In this document: piece by piece, positions 24,577 to 35,752 of the stretch
Position numbering within the stretch: the first letter of the stretch is position 1
Layout: the number at the start of each line of letters is the position of its first letter
NCBI RefSeq assembly: GCF_008360935.1
Contig: NZ_SRXO01000036.1
Coordinates: forward strand, 1 to 38,217
DNA: 38,217 bases
Direction: 5' to 3'
From: Siccirubricoccus phaeus
GTDB taxonomy: Bacteria; Pseudomonadota; Alphaproteobacteria; Acetobacterales; Acetobacteraceae
The notes under the pieces: model-generated
Seen by the model: the letters and a program-made list of their open reading frames with translations, nothing else
What the model was told of the DNA's origin: nothing
Database searches by the model: none
Translations under genes and position numbers: made by a program

Positions 24577-24989
24577 GTGAACCGCCGCGTCACGGTGGAA
24601 CTTGGCGGTGAGTGAACTGCCGCGTCGCGGTGGGATCGGATGCTGGGTGAACTGCCGCATCGCGATGGGACCGGGTGGTGGGCGAGCCGCTACGTCACGA
24701 TGGGGCCTGGTGGTGCGTGGGCCGCTGCGTCGCGGTGGGACCGGGTACTGGGTGAACCGCCGCGTAGCGATGGGACCGGGTGGTGCGTGAGCCGCTGCGT
24801 CGCGGTGGGACCGGTGGGTGGTGCGTGAGCCGCTGCGTCGCGGTGGGACCGGTGGGTGGTGCGTGAGCCGCTGCGTCGCGGTGGGACCGGTGGGTGGTGC
24901 GTGAGCTGCTGCGTCACGGGGGCCTGGGGTGCGTGAGCCGCTGCGTCACGGCGGGACCGGGCGGTGCGTGAGCGGCCGCCGCGGTGAGA
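24577..24989. repeat. Minisatellite of about eleven 35-38 bp units
   Basis: Units follow the pattern GTGARCCGCYGCGTCGCGG then TGGGACCGGGTGGTGC. Six of the units have a 35-base period; three consecutive units (starting near 24787, 24825 and 24863) are 38 bases long and essentially identical, and the one near 24901 is shortened to 32. Each unit can form a small CCGC/GCGG hairpin around TGCGTC. The periods are not multiples of three and no frame gives a sensible protein. It fills the gap between the phosphatase-like gene and folP (24547-25005), where nothing else is evident. Confidence 0.9.
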
Positions 24990-25005
24990 GATGGCGGCCG
25001 CCATA

Positions 25006-26004
25006 TCAGCCGGTGGCGGCGCGCCAGACCTTCAGGGCCTGTACCGTCTCCGCCACGTCGTGCACGCGGAGGATGGCGGCGCCGCGCGCCGTGGCGGCCA
25101 GGGCGGCAGCGAGGCTGGGGGCCAGGCGGCGGCCGGGATCCGTGACGCCGGTGAGGCGGCCGAGCGAGCCCTTGCGCGACGCGCCGAGCAGGATGGGGCA
25201 GCCGAGCCCGGCCAGGATGGGCAGGCGGTCCAGCAAGGCCAGGTTGTGCGCCAGGGTCTTGCCGAAGCCGATGCCGGGATCGACCGCGACCTGCGACGGC
25301 GGCAGGCCGAGGGAGGCGATGCGGTCGCGCAGGAAGGTGAAGACCTCGATGGCGACATCCGCATAGCGCGGGTCGTCCTGCATGCGGCGCGGATCGGTGC
25401 CGAGCATATGCATCAGCACCACGGGGGCGCCGGTGCGGCGGAGCAGCGCCGGCGCGTCCGAGTCGTGGCGCAGGGCGGCGATGTCGTTGACGATGCGGGC
25501 CCCGGCGTCCAGGGCGGCCGCCATGGTGGCGGCGTTGCGCGTGTCGATGGAGAGGGGGGCGAGCGGCGCGAGGGCGCGGATCACCGGCAGGGTGCGGGCG
25601 ATCTCCTCCGCCGGGGGCACCGGCGCGGCGCCGGGGCGGGTGCTTTCGCCGCCGATATCCAGGATGTCCGCGCCCGAATCGAGCATGGCCTGGCCCTGGG
25701 CGATGGCGGCGGCGGCGGCGACGCCATCGCCGGAGAAGCTGTCCGGCGTGACATTGACGATGCCCATGACCAGCGGCCCGCCGGGGAGCTTCGGCACGAT
25801 GCCGGCAAAGGGCGGCGGCGCCGCGGTGATGGGGGGGAGAAGGTCGCGCCAGCCTTCGGGAATGGCCCTGGCCGGGATGATGCCGCGCTCGGCGCCGTCC
25901 TCGATCAGCCGGGCGAGGAGGAAGCCGGTGGGGCCACCCTGGAAGGGCAGGCCATGGGCGGCGGCGGGGCCGGTGGTGAGGGCGAGGGGTTCGAGGATGC
26001 GCAT
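25006..26004 (-). CDS. folP: Dihydropteroate synthase
   Basis: A 332-residue enzyme that condenses 4-aminobenzoate with hydroxymethyl-dihydropterin diphosphate in folate synthesis; target of sulfonamides. Classical motifs: GIVNVTPDSFSG (first loop), DIGGESTRPGA, LSIDTRNAA, IVNDIAALR, VLMHMLG, DPGIGFGKTLAHNL and LLGASRKGSLG. About 95 residues precede the first motif, longer than in E. coli; this Pro-rich extension resembles that of related alphaproteobacteria but has no known role. Start ATG 26004 is chosen because it begins the extension; the ribosome site is weak. A hairpin lies 27 bases upstream. ftsH is 259 bp upstream in transcription order. Confidence 0.93.
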   Translation of the reverse strand: MRILEPLALTTGPAAAHGLPFQGGPTGFLLARLIEDGAERGIIPARAIPEGWRDLLPPITAAPPPFAGIVPKLPGGPLVMGIVNVTPDSFSGDGVAAAAAIAQGQAMLDSGADILDIGGESTRPGAAPVPPAEEIARTLPVIRALAPLAPLSIDTRNAATMAAALDAGARIVNDIAALRHDSDAPALLRRTGAPVVLMHMLGTDPRRMQDDPRYADVAIEVFTFLRDRIASLGLPPSQVAVDPGIGFGKTLAHNLALLDRLPILAGLGCPILLGASRKGSLGRLTGVTDPGRRLAPSLAAALAATARGAAILRVHDVAETVQALKVWRAATG

Positions 26005-26030
26005 GGGGTCGGGTTTCACCCCCACCCTAG

Positions 26031-26055
26031 CCCTCCCCCGCGAAGCGGGGGAGGG
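26031..26055. repeat. Perfect 11-bp hairpin ahead of folP
   Basis: CCCTCCCCCGC and GCGGGGGAGGG with a GAA loop. Similar hairpins occur at 37408-37432 and 38111-38133, each just upstream of a minus-strand gene of the cluster. It may limit read-through from ftsH into folP or set transcript ends. Confidence 0.55.
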
Positions 26056-26165
26056 AATGGGCTGGCTGCCCTGCAATTCGTTCCGAACCAGCGCACATGG
26101 TAAACCCGGCGCCCCGCAATCAGGTCCTGCCTCTCAGCCTGCGGGTCCGAAACTCACACCGGGGT

Positions 26166-26237
26166 CCGGGGGGTGGTCCACCCCCCGGCGGGGTCCAGGG
26201 GCAGCGCCCCTGGTGGGGGCTCGGGGGCGAAGCCCCC
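26166..26237. terminator. Triple stem-loop after ftsH
   Basis: Three GC-rich stems: CCGGGGGGTGG/CCACCCCCCGG (26166-26188), CCAGGGGC/GCCCCTGG with an AGC loop (26195-26213), and GGGGGC/GCCCCC with a GAA loop (26223-26237). They lie 27-98 bp downstream of the ftsH stop and share the preceding GGGGTCCGG with the element at 4158. No T-run is present on the ftsH strand, so termination is only probable. Confidence 0.45.
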
Positions 26238-26263
26238 AACCTGCCCGGGGTAGCGCGTCCTGC

Positions 26264-28186
<1,923 letters not shown>

Positions 28187-28322
28187 CGATGCAGTTCCCG
28201 TTCCCGCCACGGCCCGGCGGGCCAGCCCCGCTTCGCCATGCCATCCTGGGCAAGATGCCCTGTCCTGTCCGCACCAGATAGGGATGCCGGTGCCGGCAGG
28301 GAATGGTCCCACCACCCCCGAT

Positions 28323-29714
28323 TCACAGGTCCCCGGCGACAGCCGGGGCCAGGAGGGTCGCGAAGCGGGAAGAGACCTCTGGCGCAGGATAGTGCAGCAG
28401 CGGCACCGCCACCAGCCTGGCGTGGCGCCAAATGGCGGGCAGCGTGGCCAGCACCGCCGCCGGCAGGTGCGGCGCGCGGCCGCGCAGGCGGGCGGCGGCG
28501 GCCGGGCCCAGGGCGCCCAGCGCGCATTCCGGGTCGCCGGGACCGATGAGGCGGAAGCGGCCATCCCAGACCGCACCCCGGGCCGCGGGCACGGGCGGGG
28601 CCAGCCCCGCCGCCTCCCGCGCCAGCAAGGCGGGGCGGGAGGCGCGGGGGCGCAGCCAGGCGCCGCCCAGCGTGCCCTCCCCGCGCCGCAGCAGGGCGGC
28701 AAGGGCGGATTCCGGCGGGGCGTAGGGGCGGCCGGAAACCAGGGCCAGCAAGCGGCCCAGCGCGGCGACCGCCACGGCATCCTGGCCGAGCGCGGCGAGG
28801 TCCAGCTCCGCATGGCCCTCCGGCTGCAGCGCGGCGGCGGCGGCCAGGCGCTGCGCCACCGCCCCGGCCAGGCGCCGGCGGCGGCGGGCGAAGGCGGCAG
28901 CGGCCGCCGCCAGGGCGGCGGTGGCCGCCCCCTCCCCGCCCGGATCGGCAAGGGCCGCGCGCAAACGGGGGCGGGCAAAGCGCGGATCACGATTGCTCGG
29001 GTCGCGCACGGGGGCGAGGCCGGCAGCGGCCACCACCGCCTCCAGCCGCGCCGGCGGGGTGCCGAGCAGGGGGCGGAGCAGCAGCGCCTCCGCCGCCGGG
29101 CGGGCGGGCGCCATGCCGGCCAGGCCCGCCGGGCCGCTGCCGCGCAGGGCGCGGAACAGCACGGTCTCCGCCTGGTCGGCCAGGTGGTGGCCGAGCAGCA
29201 GCCAGGGGCGGCCCTCGGCACGGCAGGCGGCCAGCAGGGCGGCCAGCCGCGCCTGCCGCGCCCGTTCCTGCATGCCCGGCCCCGGGGCAAGGCCGAGGCG
29301 CAGCCGCCGCCCGGCAATGCCCCGGGCGGCCAGGGTGGCCAGCACCGCCTCGGCCTCGGCCGCGCTTTCCGGGCGCAGGCCGTGATCCACCACCAGGGCC
29401 AGCAGATCTCCGCCCCGCGCCCGGGCCCAGGCCTCAGCCAGCAGCGCCAGCGCCAGGCTGTGCGGCCCGCCGGAGACGCCCGCGGCCAGGCGCGGCGGCG
29501 CGCCGAAGGGCCCGAGCGGCGTCATCAGCGCGGCGAATTCCTCGGCGCTGACCGCGGGGCTGACCGGGGCGCCGACCGGCGCCGGGTCCGGCACAGTAGA
29601 ATCGCTGCCGAAAGCCTCGCTCCCGGCGCCACCGGGTCGCGGGCCGCCAGCCTGGCCCGGTGTGGGACGCCCGCGCGGCGGCGGCGCCGCCAGCAGTCCC
29701 GGGCCGGCTCTCAC
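28323..29714 (-). CDS. tilS: tRNA(Ile)-lysidine synthetase
   Basis: A 463-residue N-type ATP pyrophosphatase that converts C34 of the CAU-anticodon isoleucine tRNA to lysidine, making it read AUA. The adenylation loop is SGGPHSLAL (81-89), whereas nearly all TilS proteins have SGGxDS, so the Asp is His here (codon CAC). [10 protein letters not shown] and [23 protein letters not shown] are standard, and [14 protein letters not shown] is the tRNA-contact block. GTG 29714 overlaps the ybgF stop as GTGA, implying translational coupling; this gives about 60 residues of Pro/Gly-rich leader before the domain, so a later start (for example GTG near 29594, codon 41, or ATG 29525) cannot be excluded. 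The very high GC and Ala content is normal here. Confidence 0.87.
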   Translation of the reverse strand: MRAGPGLLAAPPPRGRPTPGQAGGPRPGGAGSEAFGSDSTVPDPAPVGAPVSPAVSAEEFAALMTPLGPFGAPPRLAAGVSGGPHSLALALLAEAWARARGGDLLALVVDHGLRPESAAEAEAVLATLAARGIAGRRLRLGLAPGPGMQERARQARLAALLAACRAEGRPWLLLGHHLADQAETVLFRALRGSGPAGLAGMAPARPAAEALLLRPLLGTPPARLEAVVAAAGLAPVRDPSNRDPRFARPRLRAALADPGGEGAATAALAAAAAAFARRRRRLAGAVAQRLAAAAALQPEGHAELDLAALGQDAVAVAALGRLLALVSGRPYAPPESALAALLRRGEGTLGGAWLRPRASRPALLAREAAGLAPPVPAARGAVWDGRFRLIGPGDPECALGALGPAAAARLRGRAPHLPAAVLATLPAIWRHARLVAVPLLHYPAPEVSSRFATLLAPAVAGDL

Positions 29715-30583
29715 CCCCGGCAGCCGGCCCGGCGCCGGGCTTCCGTGGCTCGCTCCGCCCGAGGGCCGGTGAGGTTGGGGAAATTGCTGCGCAGCTCGTC
29801 CAGCGTGTCGCAGGCCTCCCGCCGGTTGCCCAGGCCCTGCAGGGAATTGGCCAGGCCGATCAGCGCATCCGGCGCGCGCGGGCCGGTGCGGGCGCGGGTA
29901 TAGGCGTCATTATAGGCCAGCGCGGCATTGCCGAAATCCCGCTTGCCGGCCAGCGCATCGCCGAGCAGGAGCTGCGCATCGGTGGCGCGGGGGCTGCTGC
30001 GGTTGGCCAGCACCTCGCGCGCCGCGGCCTCGGCGGCAGCATAGTCGCGGCGGGAGAGGGCAGCCTGGCCCTCGGCGATGGCGCGTTCGGGCGGGCGGGC
30101 GGCGGCAGCGGCGGGGGCAGGGGCGGGCCGGGCGGGCGACGGAGCGGCGGCCGGCGCGGCCGGGCGCGCGGGCGCCGCGCCCCCACCCCCTTGGCCCTCG
30201 ATCTGCTGCAGGCGGAAATCCAGGTCGCCCTGCAGCTTCTCCACCCGCTCGCCAAGCTGGCGGTTGCGGTATTCGCTCTCGTCGAGCCGGCCCCGCAGGG
30301 TGCGGGCCTCCTCCTCCAGCCGCTGCACCCGCTCCAGCAACGCGCCGACGATCTCCCCCTGCGGCCCGGCGGGGCGGGCGGCGGCAACGGGCGGCGCGAC
30401 GCCGCCGCCGCGGCGGAGCTGATCCAGCTCCTGCCGAAGCTGCAGGATCTGGTTCTGCAGGTAGATGCCCTCGCGGCTTTCGGCCTGGGCGGCGGCCTCA
30501 TGCGGGGCCAGCAAGGCCAGGGGGAGGACCAACGCGAGCAGCAGCGGAAGGGCGGCGGCGGGCAGGCATCGCATCGAGGGCAT
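29711..30583 (-). CDS. ybgF: Tol-Pal system protein YbgF (CpoB)
   Basis: A 290-residue periplasmic protein. A signal peptide (LPAAALPLLLALVLPLALL, cleavage near AAAQA) is followed by a coiled-coil region with heptad Leu and Arg/Glu (about 38-125), a Pro/Ala linker, and a C-terminal TPR domain of three repeats (ERAIAEGQAALSRRDYAAAE, DAQLLLGDALAGKRDFGNAA, DALIGLANSLQGLGNRREA). CpoB coordinates outer-membrane constriction and peptidoglycan synthesis with Tol-Pal. Starts at ATG 30583 or 30574 share the ribosome site GGAG; spacing is imperfect for both, and the first is listed. It is next after pal, with a 275-bp gap that contains a terminator, so pal and ybgF need not be co-transcribed at full level. 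Confidence 0.9.
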   Translation of the reverse strand: MPSMRCLPAAALPLLLALVLPLALLAPHEAAAQAESREGIYLQNQILQLRQELDQLRRGGGVAPPVAAARPAGPQGEIVGALLERVQRLEEEARTLRGRLDESEYRNRQLGERVEKLQGDLDFRLQQIEGQGGGGAAPARPAAPAAAPSPARPAPAPAAAAARPPERAIAEGQAALSRRDYAAAEAAAREVLANRSSPRATDAQLLLGDALAGKRDFGNAALAYNDAYTRARTGPRAPDALIGLANSLQGLGNRREACDTLDELRSNFPNLTGPRAERATEARRRAGCRG

Positions 30584-30709
30584 CTCTCCGGTCGCGCCGG
30601 GCCGCCGGGCCCGGGCAGGCCCGGCGCGGCGCCGGCGCAAGCTGGATAGCATCGCCGCGCCGCCGGCCGAAGATGCCCGCCTGTCAAAGACCCGCCTGCC
30701 AAGGAATAA

Positions 30710-30732
30710 GGCCCGAGGCGCAGCCCCGGGCC
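30710..30732 (-). terminator. Intrinsic terminator after pal
   Basis: On the minus strand GGCCCGGGGC and GCCTCGGGCC form a 10-bp stem with one G-T pair and a TGC loop, followed by TTATTCCTT. Position 127 bp after the pal stop and before ybgF. This is one of the few hairpins here with a T-rich tail. Confidence 0.5.
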
Positions 30733-30858
30733 TATCGGACCCTGCGCCCCGTTCAACCGGCCGGCCCGGTGCCTTCCATGGCGTCGCCATGAAGGCCGTG
30801 CGAGACGCCGATCGTGAGGGACTCCGGAGCTCCCGCGCAGCCGCTGCGCGGGGACTCC

Positions 30859-31332
30859 TCAGCGCACGACCGTGACGGCGCGGCGGTTCTGCGCCCAAGC
30901 TTCCTCATTGGAGCCGAGGGCGGCCGGGCGGTCCTTGCCGTAGGAGATGGTGGAGATGCGGGCGCCGGCGACGCCGCTGGCCACCAGCACGTCGCGCGCC
31001 GCATTGGCGCGGCGCTGGCCGAGGGCGAGGTTGTACTCGCGGGTGCCGCGCTCATCGGCATGGCCTTCCACCTGCACGGTGACGGCGGCGTTGCGCTGCA
31101 TCCAGCCGGCCTGCTTCTCCAGCGTCGGGCGCTGGTCGCCGCGGATGGAGGACTGGTCGAAATCGAAGAAGACGCGGTCGCTGCCGGCGGAGGCGATCAG
31201 ATCCTCCTGGCTGCCCGGGCGCGGGCCGGTCACGACATTGCCGCCGCCGGTCTGGGCGGTTTCGGTGGTGGATTCACAGGCGCCGAGCAGGGCCACCAGG
31301 CCCATAACGCCGAGCATCTTCAGCTTCATCAT
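30859..31332 (-). CDS. pal: Peptidoglycan-associated lipoprotein Pal
   Basis: A 157-residue outer-membrane lipoprotein with lipobox LLGAC (Cys19). The OmpA-like domain contains VFFDFDQSSI, VEGHADERGTREYNLALGQRRA, which binds diaminopimelate of peptidoglycan, and ISYGKDRPAALGSNEEAWAQNRR near the C-terminus. It ties the outer membrane to peptidoglycan and binds TolB. Two tandem ATGs (31332, 31329) follow GAGGAAGG and AGAGG; the first is listed. The last residues are AVTVVR. It is separated from tolB by 469 bp, unusually large for this cluster, with a hairpin and a possible promoter in between. Confidence 0.95.
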   Translation of the reverse strand: MMKLKMLGVMGLVALLGACESTTETAQTGGGNVVTGPRPGSQEDLIASAGSDRVFFDFDQSSIRGDQRPTLEKQAGWMQRNAAVTVQVEGHADERGTREYNLALGQRRANAARDVLVASGVAGARISTISYGKDRPAALGSNEEAWAQNRRAVTVVR

Positions 31333-31492
31333 GCCTCTCGATCCTTCCTCATCCAGGGCGGGTTTCGCCCGAGTGTACACGCCCGGGCGAAGCTGCCGCC
31401 CGATCCTGATGCCTCTCCGGGCCGTTCGTCTTGCGGTAAGGCAAGGACGCAGGCCTTACAGGCAGCGCAACCGCGGAAAATACGCCGGGGCC

Positions 31493-31519
31493 GTTACAAC
31501 CCGGCGGGGAGAGGGTCAA
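31493..31519 (-). promoter_or_regulatory. Candidate promoter for pal
   Basis: On the minus strand TTGACC (31514-31519) and TGTAAC (31493-31498) with a 15-bp spacer, about 160 bp upstream of pal. The -35 is good, the spacing is short, so support is weak. Confidence 0.3.
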
Positions 31520-31725
31520 GGAAAACGGGCAACATCGTGGCATTTCTGCACGTAACATCTGCCTGGCGCCCCATGGTAGAAGGAAAGGCCAGGAAATTCG
31601 CGGCCTTCACGAATTTCTGCGGCATGTGTCGCAGCCCGGCGCGCCGCCGGCCCGGGACAGCGCAGCCGCGGCGGCGGCCCCCCGAGGGGCCCGGGAATCA
31701 CCGGAAGAATCCTGGAATCAACGGG

Positions 31726-31748
31726 GGTTGGCGGCACTGCCGCCAACC
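31726..31748 (-). terminator. Perfect 10-bp hairpin after tolB
   Basis: GGTTGGCGGC and GCCGCCAACC with a three-base loop, 54 bp after the tolB stop. It lacks a T-run but is well placed to separate tolB from pal transcription. Confidence 0.45.
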
Positions 31749-31801
31749 TGCGGTGCCGCCCATCATGCTGCCGCCGGCAGTGGCGCCCCGGGGCTTCCGC
31801 C

Positions 31802-33169
31802 TCAGGCCAGCAGCGGCGACCAGGCCGGGTCGGTGGCGTCGGTCGGCGTCACCACCTGGCGCTCATTGAAGCCGGCGATGTCGATGCTGGCGATGCGCGC
31901 CGAATAGCCATTGCCGCGGGAATCCCGCGCCGGGCTTTCGCGGTAATACATCATCACCCTTCCGTTCGGCGCGAAGGTCGGGCCTTCCATCTGCCAGCCC
32001 TCGGAGAGGATGCGCTCGCCCGAACCATCCGGCCGCATCACGCCGATGGCGAAGCCGCCGCGGCCGAAGCGGGTGAAGGCGATGAGGTCGCCGCGCGGCG
32101 ACCAGACCGGCGTCGCATAGCGCCCGCTGCCGAAGGAGATGCGGCGGACATTCCCGCCGCCCGCGTCCATCACATAGAGCTGCTGGTCGCCGCCGCGGTC
32201 CGAGTTGAAGACGATCTGCTGCCCGTCCGGCGAGTAGCAGGGCGAGACATCAAGGCCGCCGCCGGAGGTAAGCTGGCGTTCCCGCCGGCTGGCGAGATCG
32301 ACCACATAGAGGTTGGCGTCCCCGCCGCGCGTCGAGGAGAGGATCACGCTGCGGCCATCCGGGCTGAAGCGGGGGGAGAGCGTCATGCCGCGGAAATTGC
32401 CCAGCACCTCCTGCCGGCCGCTTTCCAGGTTGAACAGGTAGACCCGCGGCTCGTTGCGGAAATAGGACATGAAGGCGATCTGCTGCGCATTCGGGTGGAA
32501 GCGCGGCGTCAGCACCTGGAAGGTGCCGTCGGTCAGGAAGCGGTGGTTCTCGCCATCCTGGTCCATGATGGCGAGGCGGCGGACGCGCCGGTCGCGCGGC
32601 CCGGTCTCCGAGACATAGACGACGCGGGTGTCGAAATACCCCTTCTCGCCCAGCAGCCGCTCATAGATCACGTCGGAGATCAGGTGGCCGATGCGGCGCC
32701 AATTGGCCGTCGCGGCGCTCAGCAGCGTGCCTTCCAACTGCGCTTCCGGCAGCACGTCCCACAGGCGGAATTCGACGCGGAGCTGGCCGCCCTGGTCCTG
32801 CACCCGGCCGGTCACCAGCGCCTGGGCGCCGATGACGCGCCAATCCTGGAAGCGCGGCGTCTGCGCCGCCGCCTCCGCCGACTGGATATAGGCGGCCCGC
32901 TCCACCGGGCGGAACAGGCCGGAATTGCGCAGATTATTGGCGATGACGCGCATGATGTCCCGGCCATAGCGCCCGGCATCGCCGGCGCCGGCGAAATCCG
33001 GCAGGGCGATCGGGATCGGGTCGGTGCGGGCCCGCGTGATGTCCACCACCGAGCTCTGCGCGCGGGCGAGCTTGCCGAGCGGCAAAAGCGTAAGGGGCGG
33101 AAGTGCAAGGGCGGTGCCGCCGAACAGCGCGGCACGGCGGGACAGCAGCGGCAGGTCCATCGGGCTCAT
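31802..33169 (-). CDS. tolB: Tol-Pal periplasmic protein TolB
   Basis: A 455-residue periplasmic protein. The signal region has [10 protein letters not shown] followed by a long hydrophobic stretch, a Tat-like pattern, with cleavage near KLARAQ. An N-terminal TolB domain (about 60-190) contains [18 protein letters not shown], and a six-bladed beta-propeller follows with WD40-like PD40 repeats: [60 protein letters not shown] and [14 protein letters not shown]. TolB binds Pal and TolA for outer-membrane integrity. Start ATG 33169 is used; ATG 33160 is possible. tolA ends 122 bp upstream of it. A short conserved N-terminus after the signal is the usual TolA contact. Confidence 0.95.
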   Translation of the reverse strand: MSPMDLPLLSRRAALFGGTALALPPLTLLPLGKLARAQSSVVDITRARTDPIPIALPDFAGAGDAGRYGRDIMRVIANNLRNSGLFRPVERAAYIQSAEAAAQTPRFQDWRVIGAQALVTGRVQDQGGQLRVEFRLWDVLPEAQLEGTLLSAATANWRRIGHLISDVIYERLLGEKGYFDTRVVYVSETGPRDRRVRRLAIMDQDGENHRFLTDGTFQVLTPRFHPNAQQIAFMSYFRNEPRVYLFNLESGRQEVLGNFRGMTLSPRFSPDGRSVILSSTRGGDANLYVVDLASRRERQLTSGGGLDVSPCYSPDGQQIVFNSDRGGDQQLYVMDAGGGNVRRISFGSGRYATPVWSPRGDLIAFTRFGRGGFAIGVMRPDGSGERILSEGWQMEGPTFAPNGRVMMYYRESPARDSRGNGYSARIASIDIAGFNERQVVTPTDATDPAWSPLLA

Positions 33170-33290
33170 CTCTGGCCAATCCCCCAACAGGCTTGGAAAA
33201 GGGGCCGCTTGTGCCGCGGCCACCGGAAGGCGTGGATCACGCGGCCTGGGACCACGCTGGAGCGCAAGGCGAGGACGGACGCATCATGCT

Positions 33291-34454
33291 CTAGCGAAGG
33301 CCAAGGTCGCGCGGGTTGAAGCGGAACACGGTGTCGCGCAGCGCGGCGAGCCGGCTCGGCGGCAGCGGCAAGGGGTTGCAGCGCGGGTCGAGCAGGGCGC
33401 GCCGCGCCGCTTCATAGACGGAACGCGCACGCGGGTCGCTGGGTGGCGCGCCGTTGGAGGTGACATTCCGGACAGTGCCGCCGGCATCCACCACCACCTT
33501 CAGCTCCACCACGATGTCGCGCACGCCGAGGCCGCCGCCATCCACCGACCAGCATTCGCTGATCTTGTCGGCGAGGCCGGCCTTCTCCCCGGCGGTCAGC
33601 GCGGCGGTGCCTTCCGGCCGGCCGCCGCCCTGCTGCGGGCTGCCTACGGGGGGCTGCGGCCGGGCCCGCGGCGGTTCCTGCTGGCGCTGGGCGTTGCGCA
33701 GGTTTTCCAGCGTGTTGAGCACGCTCTGGCTGCGCTCCTGCGGCCGCTGCACCGGCGGCGTCTGGCCGGTGCCGGGCTGCTGGCTGGGCTGGGGCGGCGG
33801 CGGCACCGGGGGAGGCGGCAGGGGCAAGGGCGGCTCGGCGCGCGGCGGCGCGGGCGTCGGCGGGCTGGGCTGGGGCTGCGCCTGGGCCTGGGGCTGCGGC
33901 GGCCGTGGCGGGGGCGGCAGCGGGGCAGGCGTCGGCTCCGGCGGCGGCGAAGGGGGCGTCGGGCGCGGCGGGGCCTGGGCCACCTGCGGCGCGGGGGCAG
34001 GCGCCGGGGCCGGTGGCGGCGGCGGCGGGGGCGGCAGAGGGGTGGGCTCGGCCTGGCGCTGCTCGGGCGCCGGGGGCTGGTCGGGCGTCGGCGGGCGGGG
34101 GACGGTGGCGGGCGCGGCCACCGGGGCGGGCTGCTCGCCCTGGGCGACCTGGTTCGGGAGGGGGGCGATGATCTCGACGGGGACCGCCAGCTCCTCCGGC
34201 TCGCGGAAGGGCTTCGGCAGGCCGAAGACGAGGCCGAGCAGCAGCAGCACGGCGTGCACCGCCGCGGAGACGCCGCCCCAGAACCGCATGCCCCTTCGCT
34301 GCATTCCCCCGTCCGGGCCGTGTTGCGGCGGGCGGCGCGCCGGCGGCACACCCGCCCCCTGCCCGGCGCCCCCGGTCAGCGGCCGCAGGGCCCTTGGGTT
34401 CGCGGCGGGCCTCTGGCGTTCGAGGGGGGCAGGCGCCCCCTCGTGTGCGTCCAT
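33291..34454 (-). CDS. tolA: TolA-type energy transducer with a proline-rich middle domain
   Basis: A 387-residue inner-membrane protein. A Pro/Arg-rich N-terminal extension (1-55) precedes the membrane segment FWGGVSAAVHAVLLLLGLVF (about 58-77, with the SxxxH of TolA/TonB preserved as SAAVH). The middle, about 100-250, is extremely rich in Pro, Gln and Ala rather than the Ala/Lys/Glu helix of enterobacterial TolA. The C-terminal domain (about 285-387) has LADKISECWSVDGG, VVELKVVVDAGGTV and SVYEAARRALLDPRCNPLPLP, as in alphaproteobacterial TolA. It couples the TolQ-TolR motor to TolB and Pal. ATG 34454 has GAGGGG five bases upstream, within the end of tolR; ATG 34304 would remove the extension. 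The gap to tolR is one base. Confidence 0.9.
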   Translation of the reverse strand: MDAHEGAPAPLERQRPAANPRALRPLTGGAGQGAGVPPARRPPQHGPDGGMQRRGMRFWGGVSAAVHAVLLLLGLVFGLPKPFREPEELAVPVEIIAPLPNQVAQGEQPAPVAAPATVPRPPTPDQPPAPEQRQAEPTPLPPPPPPPPAPAPAPAPQVAQAPPRPTPPSPPPEPTPAPLPPPPRPPQPQAQAQPQPSPPTPAPPRAEPPLPLPPPPVPPPPQPSQQPGTGQTPPVQRPQERSQSVLNTLENLRNAQRQQEPPRARPQPPVGSPQQGGGRPEGTAALTAGEKAGLADKISECWSVDGGGLGVRDIVVELKVVVDAGGTVRNVTSNGAPPSDPRARSVYEAARRALLDPRCNPLPLPPSRLAALRDTVFRFNPRDLGLR

Positions 34455-34455
34455 G

Positions 34456-34935
34456 TCAGCCCCTCGGCCGCGGCTGCGGCGCGGCAGCGGGGCGAGCCCC
34501 CCCCGGCTGCTCGGCGAGAAGGGCGACGCGGGAGAAGCCGCCGGCGCTGATCGTGCCCATCACCTCCATCACCCGGCCGTAATTCACCCCGCGATCGCCG
34601 CGCACGAAGATGCGGCGCTCCGGCGCGCCCTCCGGCTGCTGGCGGGCGATGGCCTGGAGCTGCGCCACCAGCCCTTCCAGCGGCACCTCGGTCTCCTGCA
34701 GGAAGATCTTGCCCTCGGCATTCACCGAGATGGTGATCGGCTCATTCTCCTGGTTCAGGGCGCTGGCCTGGGTCTTCGGCAGATCCACCGGCACGCCCAC
34801 CGTCATCAGCGGCGCCGCCACCATGAAGATGATGAGCAGCACCAGCATGACATCGACGAGGGGCGTGACGTTGATCTCGGCCATCGGCCGGTAGCGGCCG
34901 CGGCCCTTGCCGCCGTTGTTCAGCGAGGCGGCCAT
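34456..34935 (-). CDS. tolR: Tol-Pal motor protein TolR
   Basis: A 159-residue ExbD/TolR-family protein with a short N-terminus, one membrane segment (about 23-43) and a periplasmic domain. The conserved block EINVTPLVDVMLVLLIIFMV includes the proton-carrying Asp of the family (VDV). The periplasmic part has FVRGDRGVNYGRVMEVMGTI, typical of TolR. The C-terminus is Pro/Ala-rich. With TolQ it forms the proton-driven stator that energises TolA. Start ATG 34935 begins four bases after the tolQ stop. No anomaly. Confidence 0.95.
   Translation of the reverse strand: MAASLNNGGKGRGRYRPMAEINVTPLVDVMLVLLIIFMVAAPLMTVGVPVDLPKTQASALNQENEPITISVNAEGKIFLQETEVPLEGLVAQLQAIARQQPEGAPERRIFVRGDRGVNYGRVMEVMGTISAGGFSRVALLAEQPGGARPAAAPQPRPRG
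34460..34465 (-). promoter_or_regulatory. Ribosome binding site within the tolR 3' end, selecting the long tolA start
   Basis: GAGGGG lies five bases before ATG 34454, inside the last codons of tolR. It is the best-placed site in the area and favours the longer TolA form. Confidence 0.55.
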
Positions 34936-34939
34936 GGCG

Positions 34940-35692
<753 letters not shown>

Positions 35693-35698
35693 AGCTGA

Positions 35699-35704
35699 TC
35701 TCCT
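35699..35704 (-). promoter_or_regulatory. Ribosome binding site selecting the TTG start of tolQ
   Basis: AGGAGA with a six-base spacer TCAGCT before TTG 35692. An earlier in-frame TTG at 35734 has no such site. Confidence 0.7.
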
Positions 35705-35752
35705 GGTGTCATCCTTGCCGCGGATCGTGGCCAATCCGCGGCGGTTTCGTGA

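Larger units (their letters stand above)
31333..31801. other. Long tolB-pal gap
   Basis: About 470 bp without a convincing gene between tolB and pal, which are usually close together. It contains a hairpin next to tolB, a GC-rich palindromic middle (31640-31700), and a less GC-rich stretch (31480-31620) with a possible pal promoter. Short open frames here show no signal, domain or ribosome site that I can support. Confidence 0.5.

Noticed and set aside
24577-24989. Possible CRISPR array
   Set aside because: Units are contiguous with no unique spacers between repeats, and no cas gene is present. It is a tandem repeat.
31349-31746. Two short minus-strand open frames in the tolB-pal gap
   Set aside because: There is no ribosome site and no recognisable sequence; composition is like non-coding GC-rich DNA.
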